Below, piece after piece: positions 8,730-17,821 of a stretch of DNA of 64,000 nt. Each line of letters opens with the position of its first letter. Position 1 is the stretch's first letter. This stretch comes from Aquibium oceanicum (GTDB lineage: Bacteria > Pseudomonadota > Alphaproteobacteria > Rhizobiales > Rhizobiaceae), in the NCBI RefSeq assembly GCF_001889605.1, contig NZ_CP018171.1, forward strand, positions 4,749,501-4,813,500. The letters are read 5' to 3'. The notes beneath the pieces were generated by a model. That model was given only the letters and a program-made list of their open reading frames with translations. It was not told the origin of the DNA and did no database searches. The position numbers and the translations under genes are program-made.

Positions 8730-9497
8730 ATGGCTCTGCAGATCGAGCAGTTCATGTGCCGCAGCGACAATTTCGGGGTGCTCGCGCACGATCCCGAGAG
8801 CGGCGAGACCGCGATCATCGACGCGCCGGAGGAACGTCCGATCCTGGCGGCGATCGAGCGCACCGGCTGGAAGCCGACCATGATCCTGACGACGCATCAC
8901 CATGGCGACCACGTCGAGGCCAACATGGCGCTGAAGGAGAGGTTCGGGCTGACCATCATCGGGCCGGAGGCGGAAGCGGCGAAAATCCCAGGCATCGACC
9001 GCACGGTGAAGGACAACGACACCTTCATGTTCGGCAAGGAAGAGGTGCGGGTCATTTCCACGCCGGGGCATACGGCGGGACACGTTTGCTATCACTTTCC
9101 CGAATCGCATGTCGCCTTCACCGGCGACACGCTGTTCGCGCTCGGCTGCGGGCGGCTGTTCGAATGCAAGCCACCGCAGATGTTCGATTCGCTGAAGAAG
9201 CTGGCGGCACTGCCGCTGAGCACGGTGGTTTATTGCGGGCACGAATACACGCAGGCGAACGCCCGCTTCGCGCTGTCGGTCGATCCGACGAACTCGGCGC
9301 TGAAGGAGCGCGCGGCGGGGATCGACCGCTTGCGGGCGGAGGACAAGCCGACGCTTCCGACCACGCTGATGGAGGAGATGGCGACCAACCCCTTCATGCG
9401 CGCGCACGACCCGGTCATCCGGCGCAACCTCGGCATGGAGAGCGCCAGCGACGAGGCGGTGTTCGCCGAGATCCGCAAGCGCAAGGACGTGTTCTGA
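8730..9497 (+). CDS. gloB: Hydroxyacylglutathione hydrolase (glyoxalase II)
   Basis: A 255-residue metallo-beta-lactamase-fold enzyme. The binuclear metal motif THHHGDH lies at residues 55-61. Further ligands are in TPGHTAGH, the Asp in FTGDTLF and the His in YCGHEYT. It hydrolyses S-lactoylglutathione to lactate and glutathione in methylglyoxal detoxification. GAGGAGA lies upstream of ATG 8730. The stop overlaps the ATG of the next cupin gene by one base, so the two are coupled. The length is normal for the family. Confidence 0.95.
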   Translation: MALQIEQFMCRSDNFGVLAHDPESGETAIIDAPEERPILAAIERTGWKPTMILTTHHHGDHVEANMALKERFGLTIIGPEAEAAKIPGIDRTVKDNDTFMFGKEEVRVISTPGHTAGHVCYHFPESHVAFTGDTLFALGCGRLFECKPPQMFDSLKKLAALPLSTVVYCGHEYTQANARFALSVDPTNSALKERAAGIDRLRAEDKPTLPTTLMEEMATNPFMRAHDPVIRRNLGMESASDEAVFAEIRKRKDVF

Positions 9498-9949
9498 TGG
9501 GCGAGGCCGATCCGCGCCGGATCGTGGAAGCGCTCGGCATGCAACCGCACCCCGAGGGCGGCTGGTATGTCGAGACCTTTCGCGACGGGGCGGGCGGCGA
9601 GCGCGGCCATTCGACGGCGATCTATTTCCTGCTCGAGCGCGGGCAGGTATCGGCCTGGCACAAGGTCAGGGACGCGGCTGAGGTCTGGCATTTTTACGCC
9701 GGTGCGCCACTGGAACTGCTAGTTTCGGACGGCCAGGCGCCGGCAAGAGCGACTGTCCTCGGGCCGGACATTCTCGGCGGGCAGCGACCGCAGGCGGTGG
9801 TTCCGGCAGGGGCGTGGCAGGCGGCGAGAAGCCTCGGCGATTTCACGCTGGTCGGCTGCACCGTGGCACCGGGTTTCGCGTTCGAGGCCTTCGAGATGGC
9901 GCCCGAGGGGTGGGAGCCGGGGATCAGCCGAGCAGGAAGCCCAGCGTGA
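9497..9949 (+). CDS. Cupin domain protein (DUF985 family)
   Basis: A 150-residue cupin_5/DUF985 protein. It starts with the family hallmark EGGWYVETFRD and continues with STAIYFLL and WHFYAGAPLEL, which carry the cupin His/Glu positions. The function is unknown; related structures are single-domain cupins. It overlaps gloB by one base (coupled translation) and overlaps the convergent membrane-protein gene by 26 bp at its 3' end. A role with GloB is inference from linkage only. Confidence 0.85.
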   Translation: MGEADPRRIVEALGMQPHPEGGWYVETFRDGAGGERGHSTAIYFLLERGQVSAWHKVRDAAEVWHFYAGAPLELLVSDGQAPARATVLGPDILGGQRPQAVVPAGAWQAARSLGDFTLVGCTVAPGFAFEAFEMAPEGWEPGISRAGSPA

Positions 9950-10595
9950 TCGCCACCTGCGCGAGATAATAGAGGATCCACACCGCGGGGCGGACGATTG
10001 CCTGCCGCGGCGAGGTTTCGGCGATCAGGAACCGACCGGCGGCCAGAATGGCATCCGACGCCATGAACAGGACCGCACCGGCGATCACCACCCATGATGG
10101 AAGCGTCAGCGCGAAGACGCCCATGCCGAGGATCGCGGCAACATAGACGGCGACCGGTGCGAGGAGGCCCGGCGGCAGCACCGGCCGAAGCTGCCGGAAC
10201 ATGACCACGGAAAAGGCGAGCATCAGCAACGCGGCGGCAAGACGCCATGGTTCGGCGGCCAGCGCGGCGAGACCGGCACCGGACTGCGCGAAGAGCACGA
10301 TGTAGGCGAGGTGGGCGGCAAGGAAGCTGCCGAGCCCGGCCATGAAGGCGGGTTCGCCCTCATGGGCGAGAAAGGCGTCTCCGGCCGCGCTCAGCGCCAG
10401 CGCCACGACGAGCAGGACGGGTCCACCGACGAGGAAGGCGAGCACTGCGAGCAGCGCCGTGGATGCGGTCTTGGCCAGCGTGCGCCGCCAGGAGGGCTCG
10501 CGCCCCGTCATGAAGAGGTAGAGCACGGCCGCCACGACCGAGAGCAGCAGCGTGCCGTTGGGCAGCGCTTCCGGGCCTCCGGGGAACGGCATCAT
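9924..10595 (-). CDS. YhhN/TMEM86 family membrane protein (lysoplasmalogenase-like)
   Basis: A 223-residue protein made almost entirely of hydrophobic helices (about seven to eight). It contains GDAFLAHEGE and SDAILAAGRF, the paired acidic motifs of the YhhN family. Members hydrolyse the vinyl-ether bond of lysoplasmalogen in some organisms; activity in this bacterium is unproven. Its start overlaps the stop of the upstream EamA gene by 4 bp, so both are made from one leftward transcript. Confidence 0.8.
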   Translation of the reverse strand: MMPFPGGPEALPNGTLLLSVVAAVLYLFMTGREPSWRRTLAKTASTALLAVLAFLVGGPVLLVVALALSAAGDAFLAHEGEPAFMAGLGSFLAAHLAYIVLFAQSGAGLAALAAEPWRLAAALLMLAFSVVMFRQLRPVLPPGLLAPVAVYVAAILGMGVFALTLPSWVVIAGAVLFMASDAILAAGRFLIAETSPRQAIVRPAVWILYYLAQVAITLGFLLG

Positions 10596-11485
10596 TCGCC
10601 CGGCTCCGCCACGGCGGATCTCGCCGGTCTGAAGAGCATATTCTTTGCCGCGAGCGCCGCGCCTGCTGTGATGAGCAGGCAGGCGCCGACGATCGGGAGA
10701 GTGGGTTCGGCGAAGCCGAAGGCGATCAGGATGACGGTGGAAAGCAGCGGAGCGGCATAGCTCGCCGCGCCCAGCACCTGGATGTTGCCGCGCTTGACGC
10801 CGTGGTCCCAGGCGTAAAAGGCCGCACCCACCGGCATGAGGCCAAGACCCGCGACCGCCAGCCACTCGCCCGCGCCCGCCGGCCAGACCGTCTCCTCGAG
10901 CGCCAGATGGCAGACGAGCGACAGAAGCGCGGTCGCCGCGCAGAACCAGGTCACGATGGCGGTCGGCACGTCCTCGAAGCGGCGCGACAGCAGCGAATAG
11001 GACGACCAGAAGAGCGCGCAGATGCCGGCCATGGCATAGCCGAAGGCATAGCGGCTCTCGAACTCGAAACCACCGCCCTTCGATACGATCAGCCCGGTGC
11101 CGGCGAGCCCCATCAGCGCGCCGACGACGTGATGCCAGCCGAGCCGCTCGCCCGGCATCAGGGCGGAACCGAGCACGATGAGCAGCGGCCACAGATAGGC
11201 GATCAGGCTCGCCTCGACGGCCGGCGCGTTTCGTAGCGCAGTGAAGTAGAAGAAGTGGTAGCCGAACAGGCCGCCGATGCCGACCACCCAGACCACCGGC
11301 GGGATCGGCGCCGCGGCTTTCGCCGACGGACCGAAGGCGCGCGCCACGAGACCGACGCCGGCGCCGATGGCGAAACACATGGCAGAGAGCTGGAACGGCG
11401 GCACTGCGCCGGAGGCATCGGTGAAGAGCGCCAGCAACGCCCACATCATCACCGCCGAGAAGCCGATCAGCGTCGCCCGTCCCAT
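10592..11485 (-). CDS. DMT superfamily transporter (EamA family)
   Basis: A 297-residue protein with about ten transmembrane helices in two EamA repeats. GFSAVMMWALLALF opens repeat 1, and the second repeat begins near GYAMAGICALFWSSYSLL. The family exports amino acids or other metabolites. The style resembles YddG-type aromatic amino acid exporters, but the substrate is not certain. Start ATG 11485 directly precedes the first helix. The frame extends upstream without family likeness. It is translationally coupled to the YhhN gene downstream. Confidence 0.82.
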   Translation of the reverse strand: MGRATLIGFSAVMMWALLALFTDASGAVPPFQLSAMCFAIGAGVGLVARAFGPSAKAAAPIPPVVWVVGIGGLFGYHFFYFTALRNAPAVEASLIAYLWPLLIVLGSALMPGERLGWHHVVGALMGLAGTGLIVSKGGGFEFESRYAFGYAMAGICALFWSSYSLLSRRFEDVPTAIVTWFCAATALLSLVCHLALEETVWPAGAGEWLAVAGLGLMPVGAAFYAWDHGVKRGNIQVLGAASYAAPLLSTVILIAFGFAEPTLPIVGACLLITAGAALAAKNMLFRPARSAVAEPGE

Positions 11486-11522
11486 TCCATGCTCCAGCAG
11501 GGCCGGAGCGGCTGGCTCCCGG

Positions 11523-12326
11523 CTATTCGATGGCTTCGAAGCGCAGCGCCCTGACCTTGACCGTGCCGATCTGGGTCGAGACCGAGGCTTCGACGGGCGC
11601 ATATACACCTGTCGCGCCGACCGGCGCAAAGGCCACAGTCATGCGGGCCCTGTCGCGCAGGTATTTGATGGAGTCCTTGCCCTGCTGGAAGCCGGAGACC
11701 GGGACGAAGCTCGCCGTGCACCGGACCGTCGCGCCCTCGTAGCCCGGGATGGAAATCTCGCCGCGGCCGGCCGGCGCCAGCCGCAGGTCGGCCCGCATGG
11801 CCCCGTCGAAGATGCGGATGGTGCGCCGGCAGACCTCGTCGGGACTGCCGGCCGGCACCAGGGTCGCGGACAGGGGATCGGCCACGTTGGCGAGATGTCC
11901 CGAAGCGATGGGAATCCAGCCCGGCCGGTTGGTGCGCACCGGCGGCGTGTTCTGCGCGCTGACGACGTTGCCGCCGGCAAAGGTGATACGGGTGTTCTTC
12001 TTCTTCTTTCCCGAAACGTAGTCGACGGTATAGGCGTCGGGGCGCGGCATCTCGGCGCCGAAGCGACCGCTGACCCGGACGGTGCCGACGGTGTCGTCGA
12101 AGACGCTGGCGAGCCCCGCGCTGCGCAGCGTCCCGTCGAGTTCGTAGCCCGATGAGGTGATCGTGCTGCGGAAGCTCGATTTGGCCAGCGTCAGGCCGTA
12201 CAGCGAGACGGCATATTCCGACTGGACGGTAGAGGGCGCCGCCACGGCGGCCTGGGGTCCGGCGGCGACGAGCAGGGCCGCAAGCGCGGGACCGGCGAGA
12301 AGGGGCGATCGTGTCATTCTGTTCAT
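11523..12326 (-). CDS. DUF3108 domain-containing exported protein
   Basis: A 267-residue protein with a clear signal peptide (SPLLAGPALAALLVAAG, then Ala-rich cleavage near residue 31). The mature part matches DUF3108, a family of periplasmic beta-rich proteins of unknown role (YAVSLYGLTLAKSSF near the start, then the KKKKNTRITF block). Start ATG 12326 (or 12317) puts the signal peptide at the N-terminus; the longer frame lacks sense. It is transcribed leftwards, divergent from rpmB. Confidence 0.8.
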   Translation of the reverse strand: MNRMTRSPLLAGPALAALLVAAGPQAAVAAPSTVQSEYAVSLYGLTLAKSSFRSTITSSGYELDGTLRSAGLASVFDDTVGTVRVSGRFGAEMPRPDAYTVDYVSGKKKKNTRITFAGGNVVSAQNTPPVRTNRPGWIPIASGHLANVADPLSATLVPAGSPDEVCRRTIRIFDGAMRADLRLAPAGRGEISIPGYEGATVRCTASFVPVSGFQQGKDSIKYLRDRARMTVAFAPVGATGVYAPVEASVSTQIGTVKVRALRFEAIE

Positions 12327-12423
12327 GGTTCCGGAAATAGGGCGCGACCGGCCCGGTTCATCCCTTCCGAGCATCCCGAATAACGGCTTGAATGCGGCAA
12401 AGGTTTGGATATCCATGCGCACG

Positions 12424-12449
12424 ATGCGAAATGCACGGACCTTTCGCAT
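12424..12449. repeat. ATGCGAAA inverted repeat upstream of the rpmB promoter
   Basis: ATGCGAAA (12424-12431) and TTTCGCAT (12442-12449) are separated by ten bases. It lies about 30 bp before the -35 box of rpmB, in the gap shared with the divergent DUF3108 gene. It has the form of an operator for a dimeric regulator; none is identified. Confidence 0.45.
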
Positions 12450-12478
12450 GCGGGCTGTCTTCGGAGGCGCGGGTACGC

Positions 12479-12507
12479 TTGACGATCCGGCCGTTTGCCA
12501 CTATGCA
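12479..12507 (+). promoter_or_regulatory. Sigma70-type promoter of rpmB
   Basis: TTGACG (12479-12484) and TATGCA (12502-12507) have 17-bp spacing. The leader to the rpmB ATG would be about 95 nt and contains a strong GC hairpin, CCCGCGC/GCGCGGG, at 12543-12569. Confidence 0.65.
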
Positions 12508-12609
12508 GGCGCGACTTTTTCCAATGAGGCCGCCTGACATATCCCGCGCGCCAACCGGTCTGGCGCGGGTGGGTCGATTGGTCCGGCAGAGAACCGAAGG
12601 TAAGAAACC

Positions 12610-12906
12610 ATGTCACGCGCTTGCGAACTGACCGCCAAGGCCGTCCTCTACGGCAACAATGTGAGCCACGCCAACAACAAGACGCGTCGCCGCTTTCTCC
12701 CGAACCTCGTCAACGTGACGCTGATTTCGGAAGCGCTGAACCAGAACGTGCGCCTGCGCATCTCCGCCAACGCGCTGCGTTCGGTCGAGCATCGCGGCGG
12801 CCTCGACGCCTTCCTGATGAAGGCCGACAACACCGAGCTCTCGCAGCGGGCGCGCCTGCTGAAGAAGCAGATCACCAAGAAGCTGGCGGAACAGCAGGCG
12901 GCCTGA
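12610..12906 (+). CDS. rpmB: 50S ribosomal protein L28
   Basis: A 98-residue basic protein with the L28 signature [19 protein letters not shown], the basic RRRFLPNL segment and [14 protein letters not shown]. It belongs to the large ribosomal subunit. GAAGG lies upstream of the ATG. It is the longer L28 form without a zinc-binding Cys set, as usual in alphaproteobacteria. A promoter and a terminator flank it, so it is likely transcribed alone. Confidence 0.97.
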   Translation: MSRACELTAKAVLYGNNVSHANNKTRRRFLPNLVNVTLISEALNQNVRLRISANALRSVEHRGGLDAFLMKADNTELSQRARLLKKQITKKLAEQQAA

Positions 12907-12935
12907 TCCGCCCTCTTCCGTCCGATTCATCGCGC

Positions 12936-12959
12936 AAGGCGGGCTCTCGGCCCGCCTTT
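12936..12959 (+). terminator. Rho-independent-type terminator after rpmB
   Basis: AAGGCGGGC (12936-12944) pairs with GCCCGCCTT (12950-12958) around a five-base loop. The T run is short (TTT). The 3' edge abuts the structured leader of yhhQ. Confidence 0.65.
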
Positions 12960-12988
12960 CTGGTTCCATCACCCAGGATAAAAAAATG
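12958..12988 (+). ncRNA. preQ1-I-like riboswitch candidate covering the yhhQ ribosome binding site
   Basis: CTGG (12960-12963) pairs with CCAG (12973-12976). The loop TTCCATCAC carries the GGTTC and CACCC pieces of the preQ1-I aptamer, and an A-rich tail follows. CAT in the loop (12967-12969) can pair with the ATG start codon as a pseudoknot, and the AGGA ribosome binding site overlaps the 3' arm of the stem. The gene encodes a queuosine-precursor transporter, the expected target. The loop is about three bases shorter than textbook preQ1-I aptamers, so this is a candidate only. Confidence 0.5.
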
Positions 12989-13612
12989 ACCAGCACGCAT
13001 CGCATACTGCCGTTCGTCGCGGCCATGGCGGCCGTGGTCGCCGCCTCCAACTTCCTCGTCCAGTATCCGTTCGCGCATTTCGGGCTCGGCGAGATCCTGA
13101 CCTGGGGTGCCTTCACCTATCCGGTCGCCTTCCTCGTCAACGACCTGACCAACCGCCGCTTCGGCCCCCGCGCCGCGCGGAGGGTGGTGCTGGCCGGCTT
13201 CGTCATCGCCGTCGTCCTCTCGGTCTGGCTGGCGACGCCGCGCATCGCCATTGCCTCCGGCACGGCTTTCCTGGCGGCGCAGTTCCTCGACGTCTCGGTA
13301 TTCGAGCGGCTGCGCGGCAACGCGTGGTGGCAGGCGCCCTTCATCTCGACGCTGATCGGCTCGGTACTGGACACGGTCCTCTTCTTCGGGTTGGCCTTCT
13401 CGGCTGCCTTCTCGGGCATCGATGCCGTGTTCGGCATGGAGGACGGGTCGCTCGGCTTCCCGGTGGCCTTCCTGGGCGGCGAGGTGCCGCTGTGGGTTTC
13501 GCTGGCCATCGGAGACTTCTGCGTCAAGATCCTGATCGGCCTCGCCATGCTAGTGCCGTACGGCGCGCTGCTTTCGGTGCTGCGGCCCGAGCCTCACGCT
13601 GCGTCGCGGTAG
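12986..13612 (+). CDS. yhhQ: Queuosine precursor transporter (YhhQ/VUT family)
   Basis: A 208-residue inner-membrane protein with about six helices. It has the family features YPVAFLVNDLTNRRFG in the first third, FISTLIGSVLDTVLFF in the middle and a helix-rich C-terminus. YhhQ takes up preQ0/preQ1 for tRNA queuosine. The start is ATG 12986, with AGGA seven bases upstream. It follows the rpmB terminator and a preQ1-I-like leader, and is followed at 11 bp by a GTG-started gene. Confidence 0.88.
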   Translation: MTSTHRILPFVAAMAAVVAASNFLVQYPFAHFGLGEILTWGAFTYPVAFLVNDLTNRRFGPRAARRVVLAGFVIAVVLSVWLATPRIAIASGTAFLAAQFLDVSVFERLRGNAWWQAPFISTLIGSVLDTVLFFGLAFSAAFSGIDAVFGMEDGSLGFPVAFLGGEVPLWVSLAIGDFCVKILIGLAMLVPYGALLSVLRPEPHAASR

Positions 13613-13623
13613 CCGGATAGGCT

Positions 13624-14298
13624 GTGATCCCCTGGGTCCATCTCGCCTCCGCGGCCGTTCCGGGAGAACCCGGAACGGAATTGCGCCTCAAGCGGCGCGG
13701 CGCCGAGTTCTCCATCATGCTGGGCACCAACGAGCTGATGAACAGCCGCATGGGCGGCTCGGAGGAGGCGCTGGCGAGGCTGGCGCTCGCAAGGCTCGGC
13801 GACCGCCCGGAGCCGGCGGTCCTGATCGGCGGGCTCGGCATGGGTTTTACCTTGCGCGCGGCGCTCGCGGAGCTCGGGCCAGCCGGCGTGACAGTGGCCG
13901 AACTGGTGCCGGCCGTGGTTGCCTGGGCGCACGGACCGATGGCCGAGGTTTTCCAAGGCTGCCTTGACGACCCGCGGGTGAGGGTCGAGGAGACGGATGT
14001 CTGCCTTCTGATCCGCGCCGCCGAGAGCGCTTGGGATGCCATCCTTCTCGACGTCGACAACGGCCCGGAAGGTCTCAGCCGCAGGTCGAACGACGCGCTC
14101 TACGACGCCGCCGGCCTCGCCGCCGCCTTCCGCGCGCTGCGGCCGGGCGGAGTGTTGTCGGTCTGGTCGTCGGGACCGGACGCGGGCTTCACCCGGCGGC
14201 TGCGGCGGGCGGGCTTCGAAGTCACGGAGGAGAAGGTACGCGCCAGCGGCAAGCGCGGCGCGCGGCATGTGGTGTGGGTGGCGGTCAGGCCGGCGTAG
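13624..14298 (+). CDS. Spermidine synthase-like methyltransferase-fold protein
   Basis: A 224-residue protein starting with GTG. The SAM-fold motif VLIGGLGMGFTLRAAL is near residues 66-81, and the acidic post-motif AILLDVDNGPEG matches the spermidine synthase superfamily. The N-terminal beta-domain that closes the polyamine site in true spermidine synthases is mostly missing, so the enzyme activity is uncertain. It lies 11 bp after yhhQ on the same strand and probably shares its transcript. Confidence 0.75.
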   Translation: MIPWVHLASAAVPGEPGTELRLKRRGAEFSIMLGTNELMNSRMGGSEEALARLALARLGDRPEPAVLIGGLGMGFTLRAALAELGPAGVTVAELVPAVVAWAHGPMAEVFQGCLDDPRVRVEETDVCLLIRAAESAWDAILLDVDNGPEGLSRRSNDALYDAAGLAAAFRALRPGGVLSVWSSGPDAGFTRRLRRAGFEVTEEKVRASGKRGARHVVWVAVRPA

Positions 14299-14320
14299 CG
14301 GAAGGCGGGCGCGCTCGGCG

Positions 14321-14671
14321 CTACAGGTGCGCCAGCACGTTGACCAGGCGCCCGAACGGATCGCGCACGAAGAACCGTCGTACTCCCCAGGGCTCGTCGA
14401 TCGGACCGTATTCGATCGCGTAGCCGCCTTGAACGACGCGCGCCAAGGTCTCGTCGAGGTCGGCGACTTCGATCGATATGTCGGGAACCGGCGTCCCGGC
14501 ACCGCCCTCGGTCATGACGCTCAACTGCACCTGCATTCGCTCTTCGGAACCAAAGGTGACGATCCAGCCGAGGTCCATCAGGATATCCAGTTCGAAGACA
14601 CCGCCGTAGAAACGTGCAGCCGCTTCGGCATTGTCGGCGGCGATGTTGGCAACGATCCGCCTGACTGTCAT
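14321..14671 (-). CDS. VOC superfamily protein (glyoxalase/bleomycin-resistance fold)
   Basis: A 116-residue single VOC module: an opening strand with TVRRIVANI, ARFYGGVFELD in the middle, and a last strand with RRFFVRDPFGRLVNVLAHL. Members bind a metal and act as small dioxygenases, isomerases or resistance proteins; the substrate here is unknown. It is convergent with the spermidine synthase-like gene. ATG 14671 was chosen because the upstream extension is basic and unrelated. Confidence 0.8.
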   Translation of the reverse strand: MTVRRIVANIAADNAEAAARFYGGVFELDILMDLGWIVTFGSEERMQVQLSVMTEGGAGTPVPDISIEVADLDETLARVVQGGYAIEYGPIDEPWGVRRFFVRDPFGRLVNVLAHL

Positions 14672-14881
14672 TCGCTGTCTCCGATGGATCCGCGCGGCAA
14701 ATCTTCCGCGCATGTGCGAAGAACGTAGACGGATCGGCGGGTGAGGGCTTGAAGAATTGTAACCGGTAATTCAGACCGGGCGCGGCGTCGGATAACCGGA
14801 TGGTGCCAGCCGGTTTCCCGCGTCAGGACCGGGAAGCCAACCGCTCCCACATTACTTGCCGATCCGATCGAGATCTTCGCA

Positions 14882-15898
14882 TCATTCCTCGTGCAGGACG
14901 AACTCCAGGTAGAGGTTCCTCTGAAGGAGCGAGTGGTTGTCGTCGGAAACGACTGACACCATCAGGGCGCCGTCGCCGCGGCGCCAGACGTCCATGCCTT
15001 CCATGTTGTCGATCTGGTAGCCCATGTCGGCTTCCATCAGGATCGGGCCGTCGGCCAGCGCGCCGGGCATGATGCTTTCGCCGTGAATGCGACGCAGGCG
15101 CATCCCGACGCCCTTGCCGACGGAGTAGCTGCGTTCCAGCAGGAGGAGGTCGCCGCCGGGCAGGAATGCCCCGTCGGTGATGTCGAACTCGCCCCGGCGC
15201 GCGACCGTGAAGACACCCTTGGCCGGACCCTCGATGATGGCGGCGAAGATGTTGCCTCGTCTGTCGAGGCTCTTTTCCGACACCACGACGCGGGCGCCCT
15301 CGTGAATGCCGTGCGGGTGGGCGAAGGCAATCGTCTCGAAGCCGCGATTGCGGCGCAGTTCGTGGGCCGGGACGAGGAAGTCGAGGTCGCGCAGCGGCGC
15401 CTTCATGTCCTCCGGCGTCAGGCGGAACTCGGAGACGCGGTGCTCTCGTTCGAAGCCGACGGTGGCGACGCCGTCCCGCACCGCGAGACCCTCGGCGTCG
15501 GTGTTCCACTTTTCGCCGATGATGTCGCCTTTCTCGTCCACCATCTGCTGCATGGTGAAGTCGTCGAAGCCGACGGGGCGGCCGGTCTCGTCGCGCGCGA
15601 CGGTGCCGAAGAACCAGAAGCCGGTATCGGCCACGCCGACGAAGCGGGTTCCGGCTTCGAGGAAGCGGAAGGCCGACAGCGCGCCGAAATCCCAGTCCGA
15701 GGAGGACATTTCGAGGCCGCCGACGAATTCCAGCGGGCCGAAGCGCGTCTCGTCCGAACCGATCCTGAAATGCCCGATGGGCCAGGCCCTGATGGCGGGG
15801 TGTTCGACCTCGGCGGGCTTCGCGGCCGCCGGCAGCGGCGCCAGGGCGCAGGACGCGGCCAGCGAGACAGCGACGAGGCGCAGGAGCGGCCGGGGCAC
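14882..15898 (-). CDS. Exported esterase-like/phytase-like beta-propeller protein
   Basis: A protein of about 338 residues with a signal peptide (LLRLVAVSLAASCALAPLPAAA) and a mature part resembling the phytase-like esterase family (Pfam Phytase-like). Features include GGLEMSSSDWDFGALS, DTGFWFFGTVARDETG, DAEGLAVRDG and a repeated propeller pattern. There is no ATG at the N-terminus; GTG 15898 (or TTG 15901) lies 9 bp after the cobT stop, so it is likely the last gene of the cobS-hicAB-cobT transcript. The activity is unknown. Confidence 0.72.
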   Translation of the reverse strand: MPRPLLRLVAVSLAASCALAPLPAAAKPAEVEHPAIRAWPIGHFRIGSDETRFGPLEFVGGLEMSSSDWDFGALSAFRFLEAGTRFVGVADTGFWFFGTVARDETGRPVGFDDFTMQQMVDEKGDIIGEKWNTDAEGLAVRDGVATVGFEREHRVSEFRLTPEDMKAPLRDLDFLVPAHELRRNRGFETIAFAHPHGIHEGARVVVSEKSLDRRGNIFAAIIEGPAKGVFTVARRGEFDITDGAFLPGGDLLLLERSYSVGKGVGMRLRRIHGESIMPGALADGPILMEADMGYQIDNMEGMDVWRRGDGALMVSVVSDDNHSLLQRNLYLEFVLHEE

Positions 15899-15906
15899 CA
15901 AGCGGG

Positions 15907-17811
15907 TCAGCCCGCGCGGCGCATCGGCACGCCGCCGCGCCGCGGAGCGTCCGCCCCTTGCTCGGCGAAGAGCGAGGCGAGCTGCTCGGTCATGGCGCCG
16001 GCGAGTTCCTCCGCGTCGACGATGGTCACCGCCCGGCGGTAGTAGCGCGTCACGTCGTGACCGATGCCGATGGCGATGAGTTCGACCGGCGAGCGGGTCT
16101 CGATCAGGTCGATGACGGCGCGCAAATGGCGCTCCAGATAGTTGCCTGGATTTACTGACAGCGTGGAATCGTCGACCGGCGCGCCGTCCGAGATCATCAT
16201 CAGGATCTTGCGCTGCTCGCGCCGCGCAATCAGGCGGTGATGCGCCCAGAGCAGCGCCTCGCCGTCGATGTTTTCCTTGAGCAGGCCCTCGCGCATCATC
16301 AGGCCGAGATTGCGCCGGGCGCGGCGCCATGGCGCGTCGGCCGACTTGTAGATGATGTGGCGCAGGTCGTTGAGGCGGCCCGGATTGGCCGGTTTGCCGT
16401 CCTTGAGCCACTTCTCGCGGGCCTGTCCGCCCTTCCAGGCGCGCGTGGTGAAACCGAGTATCTCGACGGAGACGCCGCAGCGCTCCAGCGTGCGCGCCAG
16501 GATGTCGGCGCAGGTGGCGGCGACCGTGATCGGCCGGCCCCGCATGGAGCCGGAATTGTCGAGCAGCAGCGTCACCACGGTGTCGCGGAAGCGGGTGTCG
16601 CGCTCCTGCTTGAAGGAGAGCGGCTGCATGGGGTCGATGACGACGCGCACGAGCCGCGCCGGATCGAGATACCCCTCTTCCAGGTCGAAGTCCCAGGACC
16701 GGTTCTGCTGCGCCATCAGGCGGCGCTGCAGCCGGTTGGCGAGCCGGCCGACGACGCCCTGCAGGTTGGTCAGTTGCTTGTCCAGGAAGGCGCGCAGCCG
16801 ATCGAGCTCCTCCTCGTCGCAGAGTTCCTCCGCGCCGATCATTTCGTCGAAGGCGGTTGTGAAGACCTTGTAGTCGAAATCTGGCGGCAGGTTGGCATAT
16901 GGAAAGTCGGGACGCTTGGATTCGCCGGGCGTCTCGGCGTCGACATCCTCCTCCTCGGCCAGATCCTCGGCCGTGGCGTCGCTCGCCTCGCTCTCGCCGG
17001 CCTCCTGGTCCTCGCTCGATTGATCGGACTCTTCCGATTCGGACTGGTCGGCGCCCGTGTCCTCCTCGCCGCCCTCCTCGCTCTGGTCCTCGCCCTCGGG
17101 CTGGTCGTCTGAGTCGTCGCTCTCGTCCGACTGGTCCTCGTCGCCGAGTTCCTCGGCCATGTCCATGGAGGCCAGCATGTCTCGTACAACGCGGGCAAAG
17201 GCGTTCTGGTCTTCCAGCTTGCCGGCCAGACCCTCGATGTTCTCGCCGGCCTTGTCTTCGATCCAGTCGCGCCACAGGCCGACAAGGTTCTCGCCGCTCT
17301 TCGGCGCCGCGCGCCCGGTCAGCTTCTCGCGCACCATGAGGGCGATGGCGTCCTCGAGAGGCGCGTCGGCCTTTTCGGTGACGCCGGCGAGGTTGGCCTT
17401 CTGGAACTTGTCCTCCAGCATGGAGGCGATGTTGTCGGCGACGCCCGTCATGGCGCGCGAGCCGATCGCTTCCACGCGCGCCTGCTCGACGGCGTCGAAA
17501 ATGGCGCGGGCCTGCTTGCCCTCGGGCGCGAGGCGGTTGTGGACGGCGCTGTCGTGGCAGGCGCGGCGGAGCGCCATGGAATCGCCGAGCCCGCGGGTGA
17601 TGGCGATGTCGGCCCTGGTTGGACGCTTGGGCAGCTCGGGCAGGCGGGCGCGCGCGCCGGCCAGCGCCGGCTTGTCCTTGGCGAAGGAGATTTCCATGTC
17701 GTGGTCGCCGGAAATCGCGCGCATGCACACGGTCACGGCGCGCTTGAAGGCCTCGCCCTCGCCGCCCGATTTCGGCTTGCCGCCGCGCTGATTGTCTCCG
17801 GGACCTGCCAT
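15907..17811 (-). CDS. cobT: Aerobic cobaltochelatase subunit CobT
   Basis: A 634-residue subunit of the CobNST complex, which inserts cobalt into hydrogenobyrinate a,c-diamide in aerobic vitamin B12 synthesis. The N-terminal helical domain is followed by a very acidic linker at about residues 220-300. The C-terminal von Willebrand A domain has the metal-ion MIDAS motif DNSGS at 418-422. The length is normal. In most rhizobia cobS and cobT are adjacent; here a hicBA pair sits between them and ends 10 bp before the cobT ATG. Confidence 0.95.
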   Translation of the reverse strand: MAGPGDNQRGGKPKSGGEGEAFKRAVTVCMRAISGDHDMEISFAKDKPALAGARARLPELPKRPTRADIAITRGLGDSMALRRACHDSAVHNRLAPEGKQARAIFDAVEQARVEAIGSRAMTGVADNIASMLEDKFQKANLAGVTEKADAPLEDAIALMVREKLTGRAAPKSGENLVGLWRDWIEDKAGENIEGLAGKLEDQNAFARVVRDMLASMDMAEELGDEDQSDESDDSDDQPEGEDQSEEGGEEDTGADQSESEESDQSSEDQEAGESEASDATAEDLAEEEDVDAETPGESKRPDFPYANLPPDFDYKVFTTAFDEMIGAEELCDEEELDRLRAFLDKQLTNLQGVVGRLANRLQRRLMAQQNRSWDFDLEEGYLDPARLVRVVIDPMQPLSFKQERDTRFRDTVVTLLLDNSGSMRGRPITVAATCADILARTLERCGVSVEILGFTTRAWKGGQAREKWLKDGKPANPGRLNDLRHIIYKSADAPWRRARRNLGLMMREGLLKENIDGEALLWAHHRLIARREQRKILMMISDGAPVDDSTLSVNPGNYLERHLRAVIDLIETRSPVELIAIGIGHDVTRYYRRAVTIVDAEELAGAMTEQLASLFAEQGADAPRRGGVPMRRAG

Positions 17812-17821
17812 CTCGTCGTTC

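Noticed and set aside
14882-17728. A 948-codon frame that joins the esterase-like gene to a region inside cobT
   Set aside because: The upstream two thirds lie in another frame of cobT and show no domain; the real gene begins at about 15898.
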